Below are positions 34,001-45,039 of a stretch of DNA of 64,000 nt, in pieces. This DNA is from Pontederia crassipes (lineage: Eukaryota; Streptophyta; Magnoliopsida; Commelinales; Pontederiaceae). The notes under the pieces are model-generated. The model was given only the letters and a program-made list of their open reading frames with translations, ran no database searches and had not been told where the DNA came from. Location: contig CM060198.1 of NCBI GenBank assembly GCA_030549335.1, forward strand, positions 45,845,353-45,909,352, in the 5' to 3' direction. Position 1 is the stretch's first letter, and each line of letters opens with the position of its first letter. Made by a program: the position numbers and the translations under genes.

Positions 34001-35042
34001 TTGCACAATCTCCTTCGGAACTTGCAGAACTTGAAGCAATATTAAGATTATGAATGATAGGAAGATTAACATATGTAGTTGGGGTAATTGGGCAGTTAGT
34101 TGATACCGCCGCAGTTTCCATATAACCCGACGAATCATCACTTAGTTGTGCTGATAAAGAATTAGAATCACCACTATTATTAGTATTATATGGTGTACCA
34201 TATGGATATGTAGGTAGTGGTCCATAAGGTGAATAAGCAGCAAAATCACCATATAGACGAAAGGGATCTCGCGGGTCCATTATGCAGTTATATATAAGAA
34301 ATTAAGAGTGAATAATAATATAAAAATACTACTAAATAAATATTTCAATATAAATATAAATTAAAAGTGAGAGAGTTTGAGAGCAGAGCACGAATGGAGA
34401 GAAGAAAAATGCAGAACAACTGAATCACTCAGTGTGAGAGAGGCAGAGAGAGTCACAAAAAGCACTATGGAAGGTTGGAAACTTGGAAGACTTGGAAGAA
34501 TGGAAGTAGAGGGATTTTGGAGTGGAGGTGTGAAGAAGGAATGAAATCGGACGTCCCTTTTATAGGCGGAGGAATGCTCCAACATGGCCCGTGTTGAAAC
34601 TAACACGGTCCGTGTTGAAGCTTTTGACCGCGCACCCGTGTTCGTGTTGTCAAATCACGAATCTCATTTAAAAATAGAAAAAATGGGTTGTGTTTGATCA
34701 GCGCGGCCGTGTTGAAGTTTCAAATTAACGCGGGCCGTTGTCCTCTTCTTAACACGGACTGTGTTAGGGCACACACGGTCCGTGTTGGAGTACAAATACT
34801 GCATCCGACACGTCCCTTCATCGAAGTACGCGGACCGTGTCGTGCCAAAACGGGCCGTGTCGTGCTGGGTCCGTGTTCACCGTGCCCGGGCCGTGTCGTG
34901 CCAACAGTGCGGATGGCCGACCAGGCACGGTATGGCACGACATGGCCCGTTTTTTCGTGCGCGGGCCGTGTTCGTGCCGGGCCGAGCCGGCACGGATTTT
35001 AGGCGTGCCGGGCCGTGCGGCCCGCCCGAAATTCCATCTTTA
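31064..35042 (-). mobile_element. hAT element (3,979 bp) with exact 8-bp TSD
   Basis: The ends are TAGTGATGGAAAAACGGGC on the left and TAAAGATGGAATTTCGGGC on the right (minus strand). They match each other and the hAT terminal pattern TAG-GATGG. The flanking octamer GTATAAAT is identical on both sides. Both subterminal regions (31075-31265 and 34590-35030) are packed with gggccgtgtcgtgcc-type motifs, probable transposase-binding repeats. The transposase lies on the minus strand. Confidence 0.92.
31890..34280 (-). pseudogene. hAT transposase (RICESLEEPER/zf-BED type), frameshifted
   Basis: It starts MDPRDPFRLYGDF at 34280, with a Tyr/Pro- and Ser-rich leader of about 110 residues. A BED zinc finger follows (SEVWNYFEKI, then AICKICKASY), but the frame breaks near its final His residues at about 33780. 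The RNase H-like core (32808-33650) contains LTLDNASANN, CACHIINLCVK and the conserved STRWNSTYDML. The middle part (32174-32782) includes AMMMDPRFKG. The C-terminal hAT dimerisation domain (31890-32150) reads YPILSALARDLLAVP and STVASKQYFSAG. At least three frameshifts or stops separate these parts. All domains are present and in order, so the element decayed after insertion as a full-length copy. Confidence 0.88.
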
Positions 35043-35219
35043 GTATAAATACTATTGGCAATAGTATCTTGTATATCGAAAAAAAAATTTTGTTTATGTT
35101 AAGTTGTTGCCCCTCTTGCTCGTCTCAAATAGGTTAACTTAATTATTACTTAATTTCTTAACAACTAAGAAGAAAAAATATAATATTAGACTCCATAAAA
35201 AAATATATTAGACTCCACC
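35043..35219 (+). promoter_or_regulatory. Proximal 5' region of the CCR-like gene
   Basis: The hAT insertion lies only 177 bases upstream of the ATG. The right target duplication plus the next base reads gtataaata, a TATA-box-like string, and a second copy remains at the far side of the element. A short duplicated leader motif (attagactcca at 35185 and 35207) precedes a favourable start context (ccaccATGaag). Promoter function is inferred. Confidence 0.35.
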
Positions 35220-36244
35220 ATGAAGCGTTCGCTCATCGTCGTCGCAATGGTCGCTGCCATGACCCCTGATACCGGAGAAGCTTTCGGCATCACCACGACT
35301 TTGGCCATCGCCATCCCGGCCACAGGCGACAGCTCCGTCGCCATCGCATGCGGCATCCTCGCCTACCAGTTACCAAGAAGCATCCAGTGCTCGACCATTA
35401 TAGCTGATGGTGTTGCCAAGGCGTTCGACTTATACCCTAACGTTACCTTCAGATCCATATCCAGCGGGCGCGACGTCATATGTGGACTGCAGTCGGACGG
35501 CGGCACCAATTTTTTCTGCTGGAGACACGCCGAAACTGGGAGAGGCTCCGCCGCCGAGAACCACACTTTGCAGATCACCTACCAGAATCACGTCGTCCCT
35601 CTCCGGAATCACGTCGTCGTCGATCGGCAGATCGTGGCTACCGACCAACTAAATACATCGGTCCTGTTGTGGCGCCACGACTCGACCGTCCCCACTACAA
35701 TCCCTGGCAGCTATCACTCCCTCACATCCGGGGCAGGCTTCTTCTGCGCCATCGATCATAAAGACAAAGTTGTTTGCTGGGGCCCCAAAGCCCAAAGCAT
35801 TTATCCGGCTTTCGGCAGCGCCAGCATGTCCCTCATCTTATCGGCCGACGAGTCCCACGCCTGCGGGATCACTAAAGAAGGTCGTGTCATCTGCGGCGGG
35901 AACAACGATCATGGGCAATCCAGCCCTCCGAACTACCCGCCAGGCGAGTTCGTGGACCTCGCGTTGGGTTCGACCCACACTTGCGGCATTAGGGGAGTGC
36001 CGAACCGCACCGTCGTCTGTTGGGGAGCCGGAGGCGGCGAGTACTCTCCGGTGGGTGACCGCCAATTCTTGATCTTGGCGGCCAACAGGAGGCTCACTTG
36101 CGAATTGAAGTCGGAGGACTTGGCGACGTTTTGTTGGTGGACGCCGAGGGTCCATGGCACTCGATCAAACGTCATCAAGCTGCCGTTGCGGCGGGAGGTT
36201 CTTATGGGGATCTGCACTCGCCCATGCTCTTGCCCTTGCAATGT

Positions 36245-36549
36245 CGTTGGAATATATGCCACGTCACCATAGCTTTTCACCTTCAACTCTGTTTGAGCTT
36301 AAGGATGCAGCAGCTTGGATATAACAAAAGCAACATATCAGTCTTATACTGGTTTATGCCTTCTTGTAACAGTTGGATATTAGTATAAAAGGGTGTTCAC
36401 GGTTGTGAGTTGTGATGACTTACATTTTTTAATAGAAAATTAATTTAGTTACTTTGTCTTTCTTCCTCTGCAACCCATCTTCTTCGCGTCTCTTCTTTTC
36501 CACCTTTGTTCTGCTACAATCAACAGGAGCTCAAGCACCAATCTTGACA
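36245..36549 (+). repeat. 5' LTR of the LARD-like element
   Basis: It runs from cgttggaatatatgcc to caatcttgaca, 305 bp, directly followed by the primer binding site. Confidence 0.88.
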
Positions 36550-36561
36550 TGGTATCAGAGC
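36550..36561 (+). other. Primer binding site (tRNA-iMet)
   Basis: TGGTATCAGAGC lies immediately after the 5' LTR, a perfect match to the consensus plant iMet site. Confidence 0.92.
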
Positions 36562-37710
36562 ATAGGCTTCCTCGATCCGTTTAAGCTCCTATCTCATCGC
36601 CTGCTTCATCACCGGTTGCTCTTCGTCGCCGGCCATGGCTCCAGAAAGTTCCCGCCAGTGCTGACCTATCGTGGTCTACGCTGATTTGGACTTGGCCGAA
36701 GAGATCTGGTCGAGGTCTTCATCTCGCGCCCCTGCAGATCTGCAATTGATTGGAGAGCAGCCAACAGGTGTTCGATGGAAAGCCTGGACGAGATCTTCGT
36801 TTCTTGTATTCATGAATCCTGGTTGTGTTCTTATCTGGTTCTTCTCATTTGAGCTCATCGTTCTTTGGCATCTTCGATCTTCGTCCTCTACATATGTTAG
36901 TTCTCTTCTGTTTTTCTATCTTTTTTTCTTGTGTCCACAGATAGATCATTTTCTTGTGTTTCTACATTTTTTCTTTCGTCTCTATTTTTTCTTTTTGGCT
37001 ACAGATCTGAAAATTCATTCTCTGATTTTTCTGGCTCTTCATGTTCACCTCTTCCATTCCCAACCATGATTCTTCTCCGATCGTCTTCAGTTTCCATGCC
37101 ACTACGATTGTTGCTGAACATCTTGTGATTCAGCGATCTTCGTTTGTAATTTCATCATCTTTGTTCCTCGTCTTCATTCTTTGTTTGATCCGATTCTTCA
37201 TATCGCAACTTCATCAAGGATGGGGGATCTTTCATAGCTCCGATCATCCTTCAATGTGTTGCTTCTTTCTCCTTCGGGTTGTCGAGGTCTGGAGTTCTCT
37301 TCTCCGATCGTCCTTCGATAGCTCCGGTTGTCATCTTCATATCCTCGCTATCTTTGTTCCCTCTCAGTTCTTCATTGTTTGTTCTTGTTTGTTTCTTCAT
37401 TCTGGAAACTCCATCTTGTCTTCGGCTTTCGATCTTTTCGGCAGTCTTCGATGGAAGTTCTATTTCAGAGTGATTCCTCAGGTCGTCACATGATCGGCGA
37501 TGGATCGCGTTCAAGCGTTCCTCAGGTCGCCGCGGCGATGGATCACATTTATCTTCCGGCTATTGATCGCTAGGTGTTTGATCGATAATGACGAGATGCG
37601 AAGCTGCCAAATCTCCTTATCTTCATTTTGTTCTTCTTCTGTTGATCTCTTTATTTACGATTCTTCCCTTTTGTCTCTTCTATTGTTTATCATTTCTGTT
37701 GGTCCTTGTC

Positions 37711-37816
37711 CGTTCTTCTATGTCCGAGTCTTAGTCATTATGTTCTTCATTCTTAGTCCTCTCTCCGTTCTTCTATGTCCGAGTCTTAGTCATTATGTTC
37801 TTCGTTCTTGGTCCTC
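37711..37816 (+). repeat. Tandem duplication, 55-bp unit
   Basis: Two nearly identical units starting cgttcttctatgtccgagtc at 37711 and 37766 lie in the CT-rich interior of the LARD-like element. Confidence 0.85.
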
Positions 37817-38349
37817 TATTGTCTTTCATATTTTTTTCTTAATTCTTAGTTGTAGAGTTAGTCTTTTGTGCCTCTGAATGGTATTCGATTCGATGGAGTT
37901 CACCAGTCCATGCAAATTGTCCAGAAGTCCATGGCAATGATTAAGTAGCTGCAACTCAAGAGAAGTACTCTTCATTGTCGATGGAGTTAATGATGTTATT
38001 CTCTTCTGGTGTTTTTCTGCTATGTATCTTCATCATCTCTAGCAAGCGACTGTCTGTGGCGTCTGAATATTTGTCTCATAGCAGCTGATGTATTCGACAA
38101 AATGATTCAGTAGCTGCAGATCTATACGTTGAGTTGAGCTGAAGGCTATTGATTGTTCTATACATTGTCGGATACTTAGCCACTGCTGTGATCTTCTTAG
38201 TGATCGACCAGCAGGTGTACTCTACTCTTCGATGGCATCTCCAGCTGATGGTGTCATGAGCTGCCATGCTTTGCAGCCTCGGTGACGACGACCAAGATCT
38301 TCAAGTTGTCGCCGTCCAAGCTTCTTTCCGGCATCAACTTGAGGGGGGC

Positions 38350-38654
38350 TATTGGAATATATGCCATGTCGCCATAGCTTTTCACCTTCAACTCTGTTCG
38401 AGCTTAAGGATGCAGCAGCTTGGATATAACAGAAGCAGCATATCAGTCTTATACCGATTTATGCCTTCTTGTAACAGTTGGATATTAGTATAAAAGGGTG
38501 TCCACAGTTGTGAGTTGTGATGACTTACATTTTTGAATAGAAAATTAGTTTAGTTACTTTGTCTTTCTTCCTCTTCAACCCATCTTCTTCGTGTCTCTTC
38601 TTTTCCACCTTTGTTCAACTACAATCAACAGGAGCTCAAGCACCAATCTTGATA
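38350..38654 (+). repeat. 3' LTR of the LARD-like element
   Basis: It runs from tattggaatatatgcc to caatcttgata and is the same length as the 5' LTR. The terminal TG/CA have become TA/TA. Confidence 0.88.
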
Positions 38655-38726
38655 GATGTCTATGGGCTGTCCCAAGTTATTTGTGCCAATTCCAAAGTCA
38701 TCTGCACTCGTTGCGAACCTCAATGA

Positions 38727-39087
38727 GCTCAGCTCGAGTCCTATCCAATAATTTTCTTTTATGCTTCAATTACAAAGGATTGCTCACTCACTATAGGTTG
38801 AAAAGTTTTACATAAGTATATATAATCTATGTATACAAAGAAATAGTATTCAAGACTTTGTTTTGGTTCAAATATTAAGAGTAATCCATACAAGTAATAA
38901 ATATAGTTGTCATTACAATTAACTATTAAATTTTGTCAATTACGTATAGGGATGCATGGAAAAAGTTTCTTAAGAGTCAATCGGGGTTCAATTTTAATAA
39001 TAGTTTAATAATTTTATGTTTTTAGAATTATTGCATGTGACTTTTGTTGTTGTGTAATGAAATATTTTGTTACATTATTTTTAACTA
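38727..39087 (+). other. 3' flank of the CCR-like gene, copy A
   Basis: This AT-rich downstream sequence is nearly identical to 49720-50100 (for example ggttgaaaagttttacat and gtcattacaattaacta). It lacks about 14 bases present in copy B (near 49786-49800). It may contain the gene's 3' UTR and ends at agata, the copia target site. Confidence 0.8.
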
Positions 39088-39092
39088 GATAT

Positions 39093-39496
39093 GTTGATAA
39101 TGACTTGAATATGAATTCAGATGTAACTCTATATGGTCTCCCTATTTAATTAGGCGCTTCAGTAGAAATTTCCCTATATAATCAGGCGCTTCAGCGAAAA
39201 TTTTTAGGGGTATTCTTTATGTGATTCGAAATTGATTTATTTCCTTATTAGGAGATGTATCCTATTTTGGGGGATTAATTCAGAGTCTCAGTGAGTATGT
39301 AATTCCTATCATATGTCAAATGAAGTGCCTATATAAACTCCCTAGGGGTCTAGATAGAAACTCATCCTTGTAATCATCATTATTCTATAACAAAGAGACG
39401 TCGCTTCCCGATGACGTAACTCGATTTAAGGTGAACTTCGTAAATCTCTGTGTTCTTCTATGTTCGTGCGATCTCTCTCTCCCTCTTTTCGTAACA
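39093..39496 (+). repeat. 5' LTR of the copia element (404 bp)
   Basis: It runs from TGTTGATAATGAC to ttttcgtaaca. The motif aggcgcttcag occurs twice (about 39153 and 39184). The solo copy at 50106-50504 and the partial one at 49534-49620 match it. Confidence 0.88.
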
Positions 39497-39499
39497 AAC

Positions 39500-39517
39500 T
39501 AATATTAGAGCCTTAGG
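39500..39517 (+). other. Degenerate primer binding site
   Basis: taatattagagccttagg lies three bases after the LTR. It matches tggtatcagagcc with three changes, all fitting C-to-T or G-to-A decay. Confidence 0.65.
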
Positions 39518-39548
39518 GTTCGTTAGAGATTCTCGATCAAGCAGGGAG

Positions 39549-42432
39549 ATGGCATCGCACAATGTGAACGTGGAGAAGTTCATCAGTAGAAATAATTTCG
39601 GATTGTGGCAGATCAAGATGTGGACACTTCTGAAGCAACAAGGACTCTGAGCGCCGCTCTCAAACGTGTCGAAGTACAAACCAAAGAAGGAAGACTCGAA
39701 GGGCAAAGAAAAGGAGATCGACCTCGCTACTTTGGCGGCACAGGAGGAGAAGACGCACTTGATGATCGTATTGTGTCTGGCGGATGAGGTGATAATCGAG
39801 ATCGCTGACAAAGAAAAGACGATCGGTCTATAGTTGAGTCTCAAAGTCTATATATGATGAAGTCTCTCACCAACAAGTTGCTATTGAAGTAACGTTTGTT
39901 CTCTCTCCGCATACAAGAAGGTACCCTCTAAAGGAATATCTTGATTATTTGAATTCTTTATTGATGGAACTGAAAAATATCAATGTGAAGATCAACGATG
40001 AAGATGCTGCTCTAATTCTGTTAGTTTCGCTTCTTCCATCATATGAGAATTTTGTTCAGTCTATGATTATCGAGAAGAAAACTATAAGTCTGGAAGAATT
40101 AAGATCGAGTCTCCATACTCGTGAACTTCGACATAGGACATCTGGAAATTCTGTAGAGACTCACCACAGGTTTGATATCAACCTCGAAGAAGGGACAATC
40201 CTCGAATTCGAAGAAATTCAAGTCAAAGAAGAAGAGAATCACTGCGAAAGACATCTGTAATTACTGCAAGGAACCATGTCATGGGAAGAAGGATTGCCCG
40301 AAGAAGAAGAAGGCCCCTGTCGCTATGGTGGCACATGAAACTGAAAATTTTGAAGATGATTTGATTTTGGCTGCTTTTGATCAAGAATGTCTGGAGGATG
40401 GTTGGGTTCTTGATCCGGAGTGTTCCTATCATATGTCTCCGAATAAAGAATGATTCTCATACTGACGGTGGAACTGTCATTATGGGCAATAACACATCAT
40501 GTCAGATAGTTGGAATCAGTTCTATGCAGATCAGGACTCATGACAATCTTGTAAGGACGTTGACAGATGTCCATTATGTTCCGCAACTAAAGAAGAATTT
40601 GTTATCACTTGGAGTCTTGGACTCTAAAAGGTATCAAATCACTGCTGCTGGAGGCATCCTTACGGTCATGAACGGTGATGTTACGATTCTGAAGGGAGTC
40701 AGACATAAATCCTTATATATATACTACAAGGCAAGACAGTTTCGAGTGTTGTTGCAGTGGCTAGTTCATCCAAATCAGATGTGTCCAGGCGTGGCACATG
40801 CGTCTTGCGCATATGAGTCAAAACGGGATGAATATTCTAAGCAAATAAGGTCTTCTGGGATGTCAAATGATATCTAAAATTGATTTATGCAAGCACTGCG
40901 CATTCGTCAAACAACGAAGGCTTCAGTTTGGCAAGGCAGTGCACAGGACGAAGGCGACACTTGACTACATCTACGCTAATTATTGGGGTCCCTCTCGTGT
41001 TTGATCCTTAGGAGGTGCGAGGTACTTTCTATCCGTGTTTGATGACTACTCGAGGATGACTTGGGTATTCTTGATGAAACACAAGAGTTAGTCCTTCAAG
41101 GCCTTCAAGTAGTGAAAGATTTTGGTGGAAAATCAGACGTCGAAGAAAGTGAAGCGTCTTTGCACTGACAATGGTTTAGAGTTCTGTTCTACTTAATTCG
41201 ACCAGTTCTATAAAGATGAAGGTATTGCCAGGCATCGCATGGTCAGGGATACTCCACAGCATAATGGAGTTGTAGAACGAATGAACAAGACACTTCTGGA
41301 GAGGGCAAGGGGCATGCTCTCTAATTCTAGTATGAATAGGACATTCTGGGCTGAACTTGTTAACACCACTTGCTACTTGGTGAATCAAAATCTAAAGACT
41401 ACGATTGATCTCAAGACTCCGATTGAAGCATGGTAAGAAAATTTTGCTGATTATACTAATTTAAAAGTTTTTAGTTGTCCAGCATACTATCACGTCAGTG
41501 AAAGGAAGTTGGAGCCAAGAGCCAAAGAAGGAGAGGAGTGAAGGGCTACAGAATCTGGTCTCCTTCATAACACAAAGTTATCCATAGCAGAAGTGTAACC
41601 TTTGATGAAGCGTCGATGCTTCAGTTGAAGGTGGATGCTGAAGAGAGTGTTATTAAACATGTGGAGGTTGAAATCACTCCAATTGAGTATGATGTTGAAG
41701 GATCACATCAAGAAGCAGAATCAGAACATGAAGAATTTGATGAACAACCTGAAGAGGAGCCAATTGCTGCCAGACGTCATCGCAGTGAAGTGGATCCTCC
41801 TAAGCGATATGACTTCGAGGACATGGTTGCTTATGCATTGCAGATAGTTAAAGAGGTGGAGTCCCTGGAGCCGTCCTCTTATAGGGATGCCATCACATGT
41901 GCCGAATCTGAAAAGTGGATCACTGCTATGGGTGAGAAGATGAAATCTCTTCACAAGAATCAGACTTGTAAGCTGGTCAAGTTGCCTAAAGACACAAAGG
42001 TCGTTGGCTGTAAATGGATCTTCAAGAAGAAAGCTAGAATTCCAGAAGTTGAAGGCACAAGATACAAAGCATGGATGGTTGTTAAAAGAATGTGTGGACT
42101 ACAATGAGATAGTCTCACCTGTGCTACTTGCTCTTGTAGCACATCAGAATCTAGAGCTCGAGCAATTAGATGTGAAGACCGCTTTCCTCCATGGAGAACT
42201 TGAAGAAGACATTCTTATGAACCAACCCGAGGGATTCTCTATTCCAAGAAAGGACAATCAACTTTATAGGCTGAAAAAATCTTTGTATGGCTTGAAGTAG
42301 TCTCCTAGACAATGGTACAAGACGTTCGACAGCTTCATGATCTCCAAGGGATTCATCCGAAATTCCTATGATTGCTGCATATATCACAAGAAGGTGAAGT
42401 ACGGCTCCACTATCTATCTGCTCTTGTATGTT
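39549..42432 (+). pseudogene. Copia gag-protease-integrase-RT (first half), decayed
   Basis: Gag starts at 39549 (MASHNVNVEKF, then NNFGLWQIKMWTLL), continues through the UBN2-like part (39949-40150) and reaches a zinc knuckle CNYCKEPCHGKKDC at 40259-40300. The protease site reads LDPECSYHMS where DSG is expected (about 40408-40440). The integrase has the HC-type start CKHCAFVKQ (40890), then FDDYSRMTW, CTDNGLEF and NGVVERMNKTLLERA, supplying D,D,E (41035-41320). Reverse transcriptase begins near 41880 (SEKWITAMGEKMKSL; CKWIFKKK; LDVKTAFLHGELEEDI) and is cut after LLYV at 42432. Multiple stops are TAG or TGA where related proteins have Gln or Trp. Confidence 0.85.
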
Positions 42433-43319
42433 CACTATAAGAAAATTGGCGATTAACGACGCAAATTATTGTGACGCTAAATCGACGCCACTAGCGCCGT
42501 CATGGCGTCCACATTGCATCTCAAATAAATGATGCTATTTGCCTCTCAATAGCTTCTCATTGACATGTTCTTAGCTATTCAGAAAATAGACGCTAATGAA
42601 GGCGCCTTGGAGACGCCAGGTAGATGCTATTATTGCGCGTCGTAAGCAAAAATGCACGAGAGAACGTAGCACCGTTCTCGCGTCGAAATCTCTTGACGCT
42701 AACCTCGCATCGCAAACATTGCGACTCTAGTGAGACGATATCTGGCGCCACAAATGCAATGACGCTATATCGACGCCAATGTGTAGATAACTATATATAG
42801 ACTATCTATATTTATATCGCTATTTGTTTTATGTTTAAACCTTAAACCATATATATTATCTATACTCTATGTTAATCAATAAATAAATTAAATATTATAT
42901 ATGTATCTTCAACATATATATGTATTCCTATATGATTACCTACATTATATAAATGTACTACATGATTACATATATATGTATTTCTACATCATAAGAGTGT
43001 TCCTAAATATATAATTTGTTACCTATATTATATATGTTATTTATACATACAATATATACAATATCTTAATTATGCATATATTATATTGATATTATTAAAC
43101 ATGAAATTATTATGGTTGAATTAATATCCCATTTTAGCGTCACCATGGCGACGCAATAGCATCTACTTAGCGTCCAACTAGAGTCGCCAACATTGTCGAA
43201 GCCATGGTGACACTGTTGGCGTCTCTATAGCTTTCGACGCTAGTGCGGCACTATGGGGTCGCTAAACAACCCTACCGACTCAATAGCGTCGGTATTGCAC
43301 CGCAGTAGCCGACTTTTTA

Positions 43320-43605
43320 TCACACTCGCTTAATCAGACACATATAGAAATATAAATACGTGTATATACTTATACTTATATATAATAAGTACATATATAC
43401 ATATTATTATCACATAATCTCACACATATAAACATATACATATATATACACTTGGAATACGTATATATATACACGTTATATATAATTGACTCGCACATGT
43501 ATAGACATATACATACACGTATATACTTATAATACATATAGGTGAACATATTGTTGTGACTTAATCTCCCACACGTAGACATATACATACACATATATTA
43601 CATAC

Positions 43606-43640
<35 letters not shown>

Positions 43641-43720
43641 CACGCACGCACACACACAATTTTGTTATATATAGACACATGCATGTAGACTTATAATTTT
43701 ATATACATACATGATAGATT
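43320..43720. repeat. (ACATATA)n/(CATA)n/(TA)n microsatellite region
   Basis: This long simple-sequence stretch of acatata, tacata and cacaca units ends in a (cata)5(ta)11(cacg/ca)n run near 43595-43660. Small frames in it (for example 43376-43594, minus) are artefacts. Confidence 0.85.
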
Positions 43721-43995
43721 GTAGGTAGGGAATAAAAACAACTTGAACGGGGCACAATGCGATGAGACGCTATATTGATAAATAAAATTACATACATAAT
43801 AGAAAAATAGAAATAGAAAAATAATTAGCGTCTCTCTGGCATCACAATGTTGAGACGCTAAATTTGAATAGACGCCAATGCAACGCTATGATGTCGCTAC
43901 AGATGCTTAGCGACACATAAGCCTCTCTATAGCGCCTCGTTAGCCGATTTTAATAGTGCCTATATAGCGTCTACGTAGCGTCGCTGTAGAATGAG

Positions 43996-44763
43996 ATGCT
44001 AAAGAATTTACTTAAATCGTTAACCCTTCTTCTTCGTTTTCACTATTTACTATTTACTATTACCACTCCAACGCCCGACGCCCGACGCCGACGATCAACT
44101 CCTCCACCGCCTCTGCATACGCTGTCTCCGCCTACTCTGCCGCCCTGCGCCGACCTCCGCCGCCTTCATTGCTGCCATTTGCCTCCGCCTCCTCCGTCCT
44201 CCGCCTTCAGCCTCCTCCTACTCCTCCACCATGCCCCTCCACCAACTCCACCGCCTCCTCCACTGCATCCCTCCGCCTCCTCCACCATGCCCCTCCGCCT
44301 CCTCCACCGCACCCCTCCGCCTACTCCATCGCCTCCTCCACCACGTCCCTCCCCACTCTCCACAGCCACCTCCGCCTCCTCCACCGCCACCCCTCCTCCA
44401 CCGCGCCGACGTCCGCCTCCTCAGCCGCCCTCCGTCGGCCTTCCACCGCCTCCTGCTCCTCCTCCTCCTCCGCCACCCTCCGCCTCCTCCTCCTCCTCCG
44501 CGGTCCTCTGCCTCCTCCTCCACCGCGCCCCTCCGCCTCCTCCACCGCGCCCCTCTACCGCCCTCCATGGCCGCCTCCGCCTCCTTCACTGCGCCCCTCC
44601 TCCATCGCGTCGACCGCCGCCTCTGCCGCCCTCCGCCTCCACGACCGTCGCCTCCTCCTCCTCCCCCCTCTGCTTTCTCCGCCCACCGACTGTGCTCCTC
44701 TATTGGCCATCGCCTACCGCCTTCCTCCACTGCTGCCCGCCGCCCGTTACCATGTTAAGTTAG
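43996..44763. repeat. GC-rich (CCNCCN) repeat inside CACTA
   Basis: Around 0.75 kb of cctccgcctcctccacc-like units stays open in several frames on both strands, giving Pro/Ser/Thr-rich or Gly/Arg/Glu-rich translations. A sequence open in this many overlapping frames reflects lack of stop-forming trinucleotides and not selection. It may derive from a low-complexity 5' leader or first exon of the element. Confidence 0.8.
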
Positions 44764-45039
44764 GAGCCCGCTACCATGTTAAGTTAAATGCTACTTAATT
44801 ACTTGAAACTATTGCTGTTAAGTTAGTTACTAATGTTCATAAATTTTGATCATGTTCTCATAAATTTTACTAAGGATGTACTTCGACATTCTTGGTGATA
44901 AAATCATATTATGATTCGACGATGACGTACTTGAAACATGTGATTCGACGATGATTAATTGTCATAGGATGTTTTTGCCATTGGAGAATTCGATGCGTCG
45001 TGATCGAAACTCATTTAAAAGAATACATCCAAGAACACT

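Larger units (their letters stand above)
36245..38654 (+). mobile_element. Non-autonomous LTR retrotransposon (LARD/TRIM-like), 2.41 kb
   Basis: Two 305-bp LTRs (36245-36549 and 38350-38654) differ at about 18 positions by eye, almost all transitions. A perfect primer site (TGGTATCAGAGC, 36550-36561) and a polypurine tract (cttgaggggggc, 38338-38349) fix the orientation as plus. Each LTR has a TATA box (tataaaaggg, about 36384). The 1.8 kb interior is CT-rich and shows no gag or pol. The target repeat is atgtc/atgtc (36241-36245 and 38656-38660), or equally gatgt with one mutation if the LTR is taken as T(G)TTGG...(C)A. The uninterrupted site survives at 49640-49660. Confidence 0.88.
35220..38726 (+). 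pseudogene. CRINKLY4-related (CCR3/CCR4-like) ectodomain protein, kinase-less, split by an LTR element
   Basis: The first part (35220-36245, 342 codons) encodes a likely signal peptide (residues 1-21) and a CR4-type beta-propeller ectodomain with repeats of the form C-G-(L/I)...CWG: VICGLQSDGG...FFCW at 87-101, FFCAIDHKDKVVCWG at 174-188, HACGITKEGRVICGG at 213-227, HTCGIRG...VVCWG at 253-269 and LTCELKS...FCW at 292-306. A Cys-rich tail starts at 331 (ICTRPCSCPC). The 2.4 kb LTR element then intervenes. The remaining 21 codons and TGA lie at 38661-38726, giving a 363-residue protein that ends in a CxxC. CCR receptors normally continue into a transmembrane helix and kinase; here a stop follows directly. 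Family knowledge places such ectodomains at the cell surface. A secreted decoy or ligand-like role is only speculation. It may have worked before the insertion, or could still if the insert were spliced out. Confidence 0.75.

Noticed and set aside
34688..35048. Several overlapping frames on both strands near the hAT right end
   Set aside because: They lie in the GC-rich subterminal repeat array of the hAT element and encode only repeat-derived Arg/Gly/Pro strings.
36454..37877. Multiple frames of 60-150 codons in the LARD-like interior
   Set aside because: CT-rich sequence gives Ser/Leu/Phe-rich frames in all phases; no gag or pol motif and no consistent start.
43996..44798. Long proline-, serine- or arginine-rich open frames on both strands
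   Set aside because: A CCN-type repeat is open in many frames at once, and translations are pure low complexity inside a CACTA element with no conserved protein.
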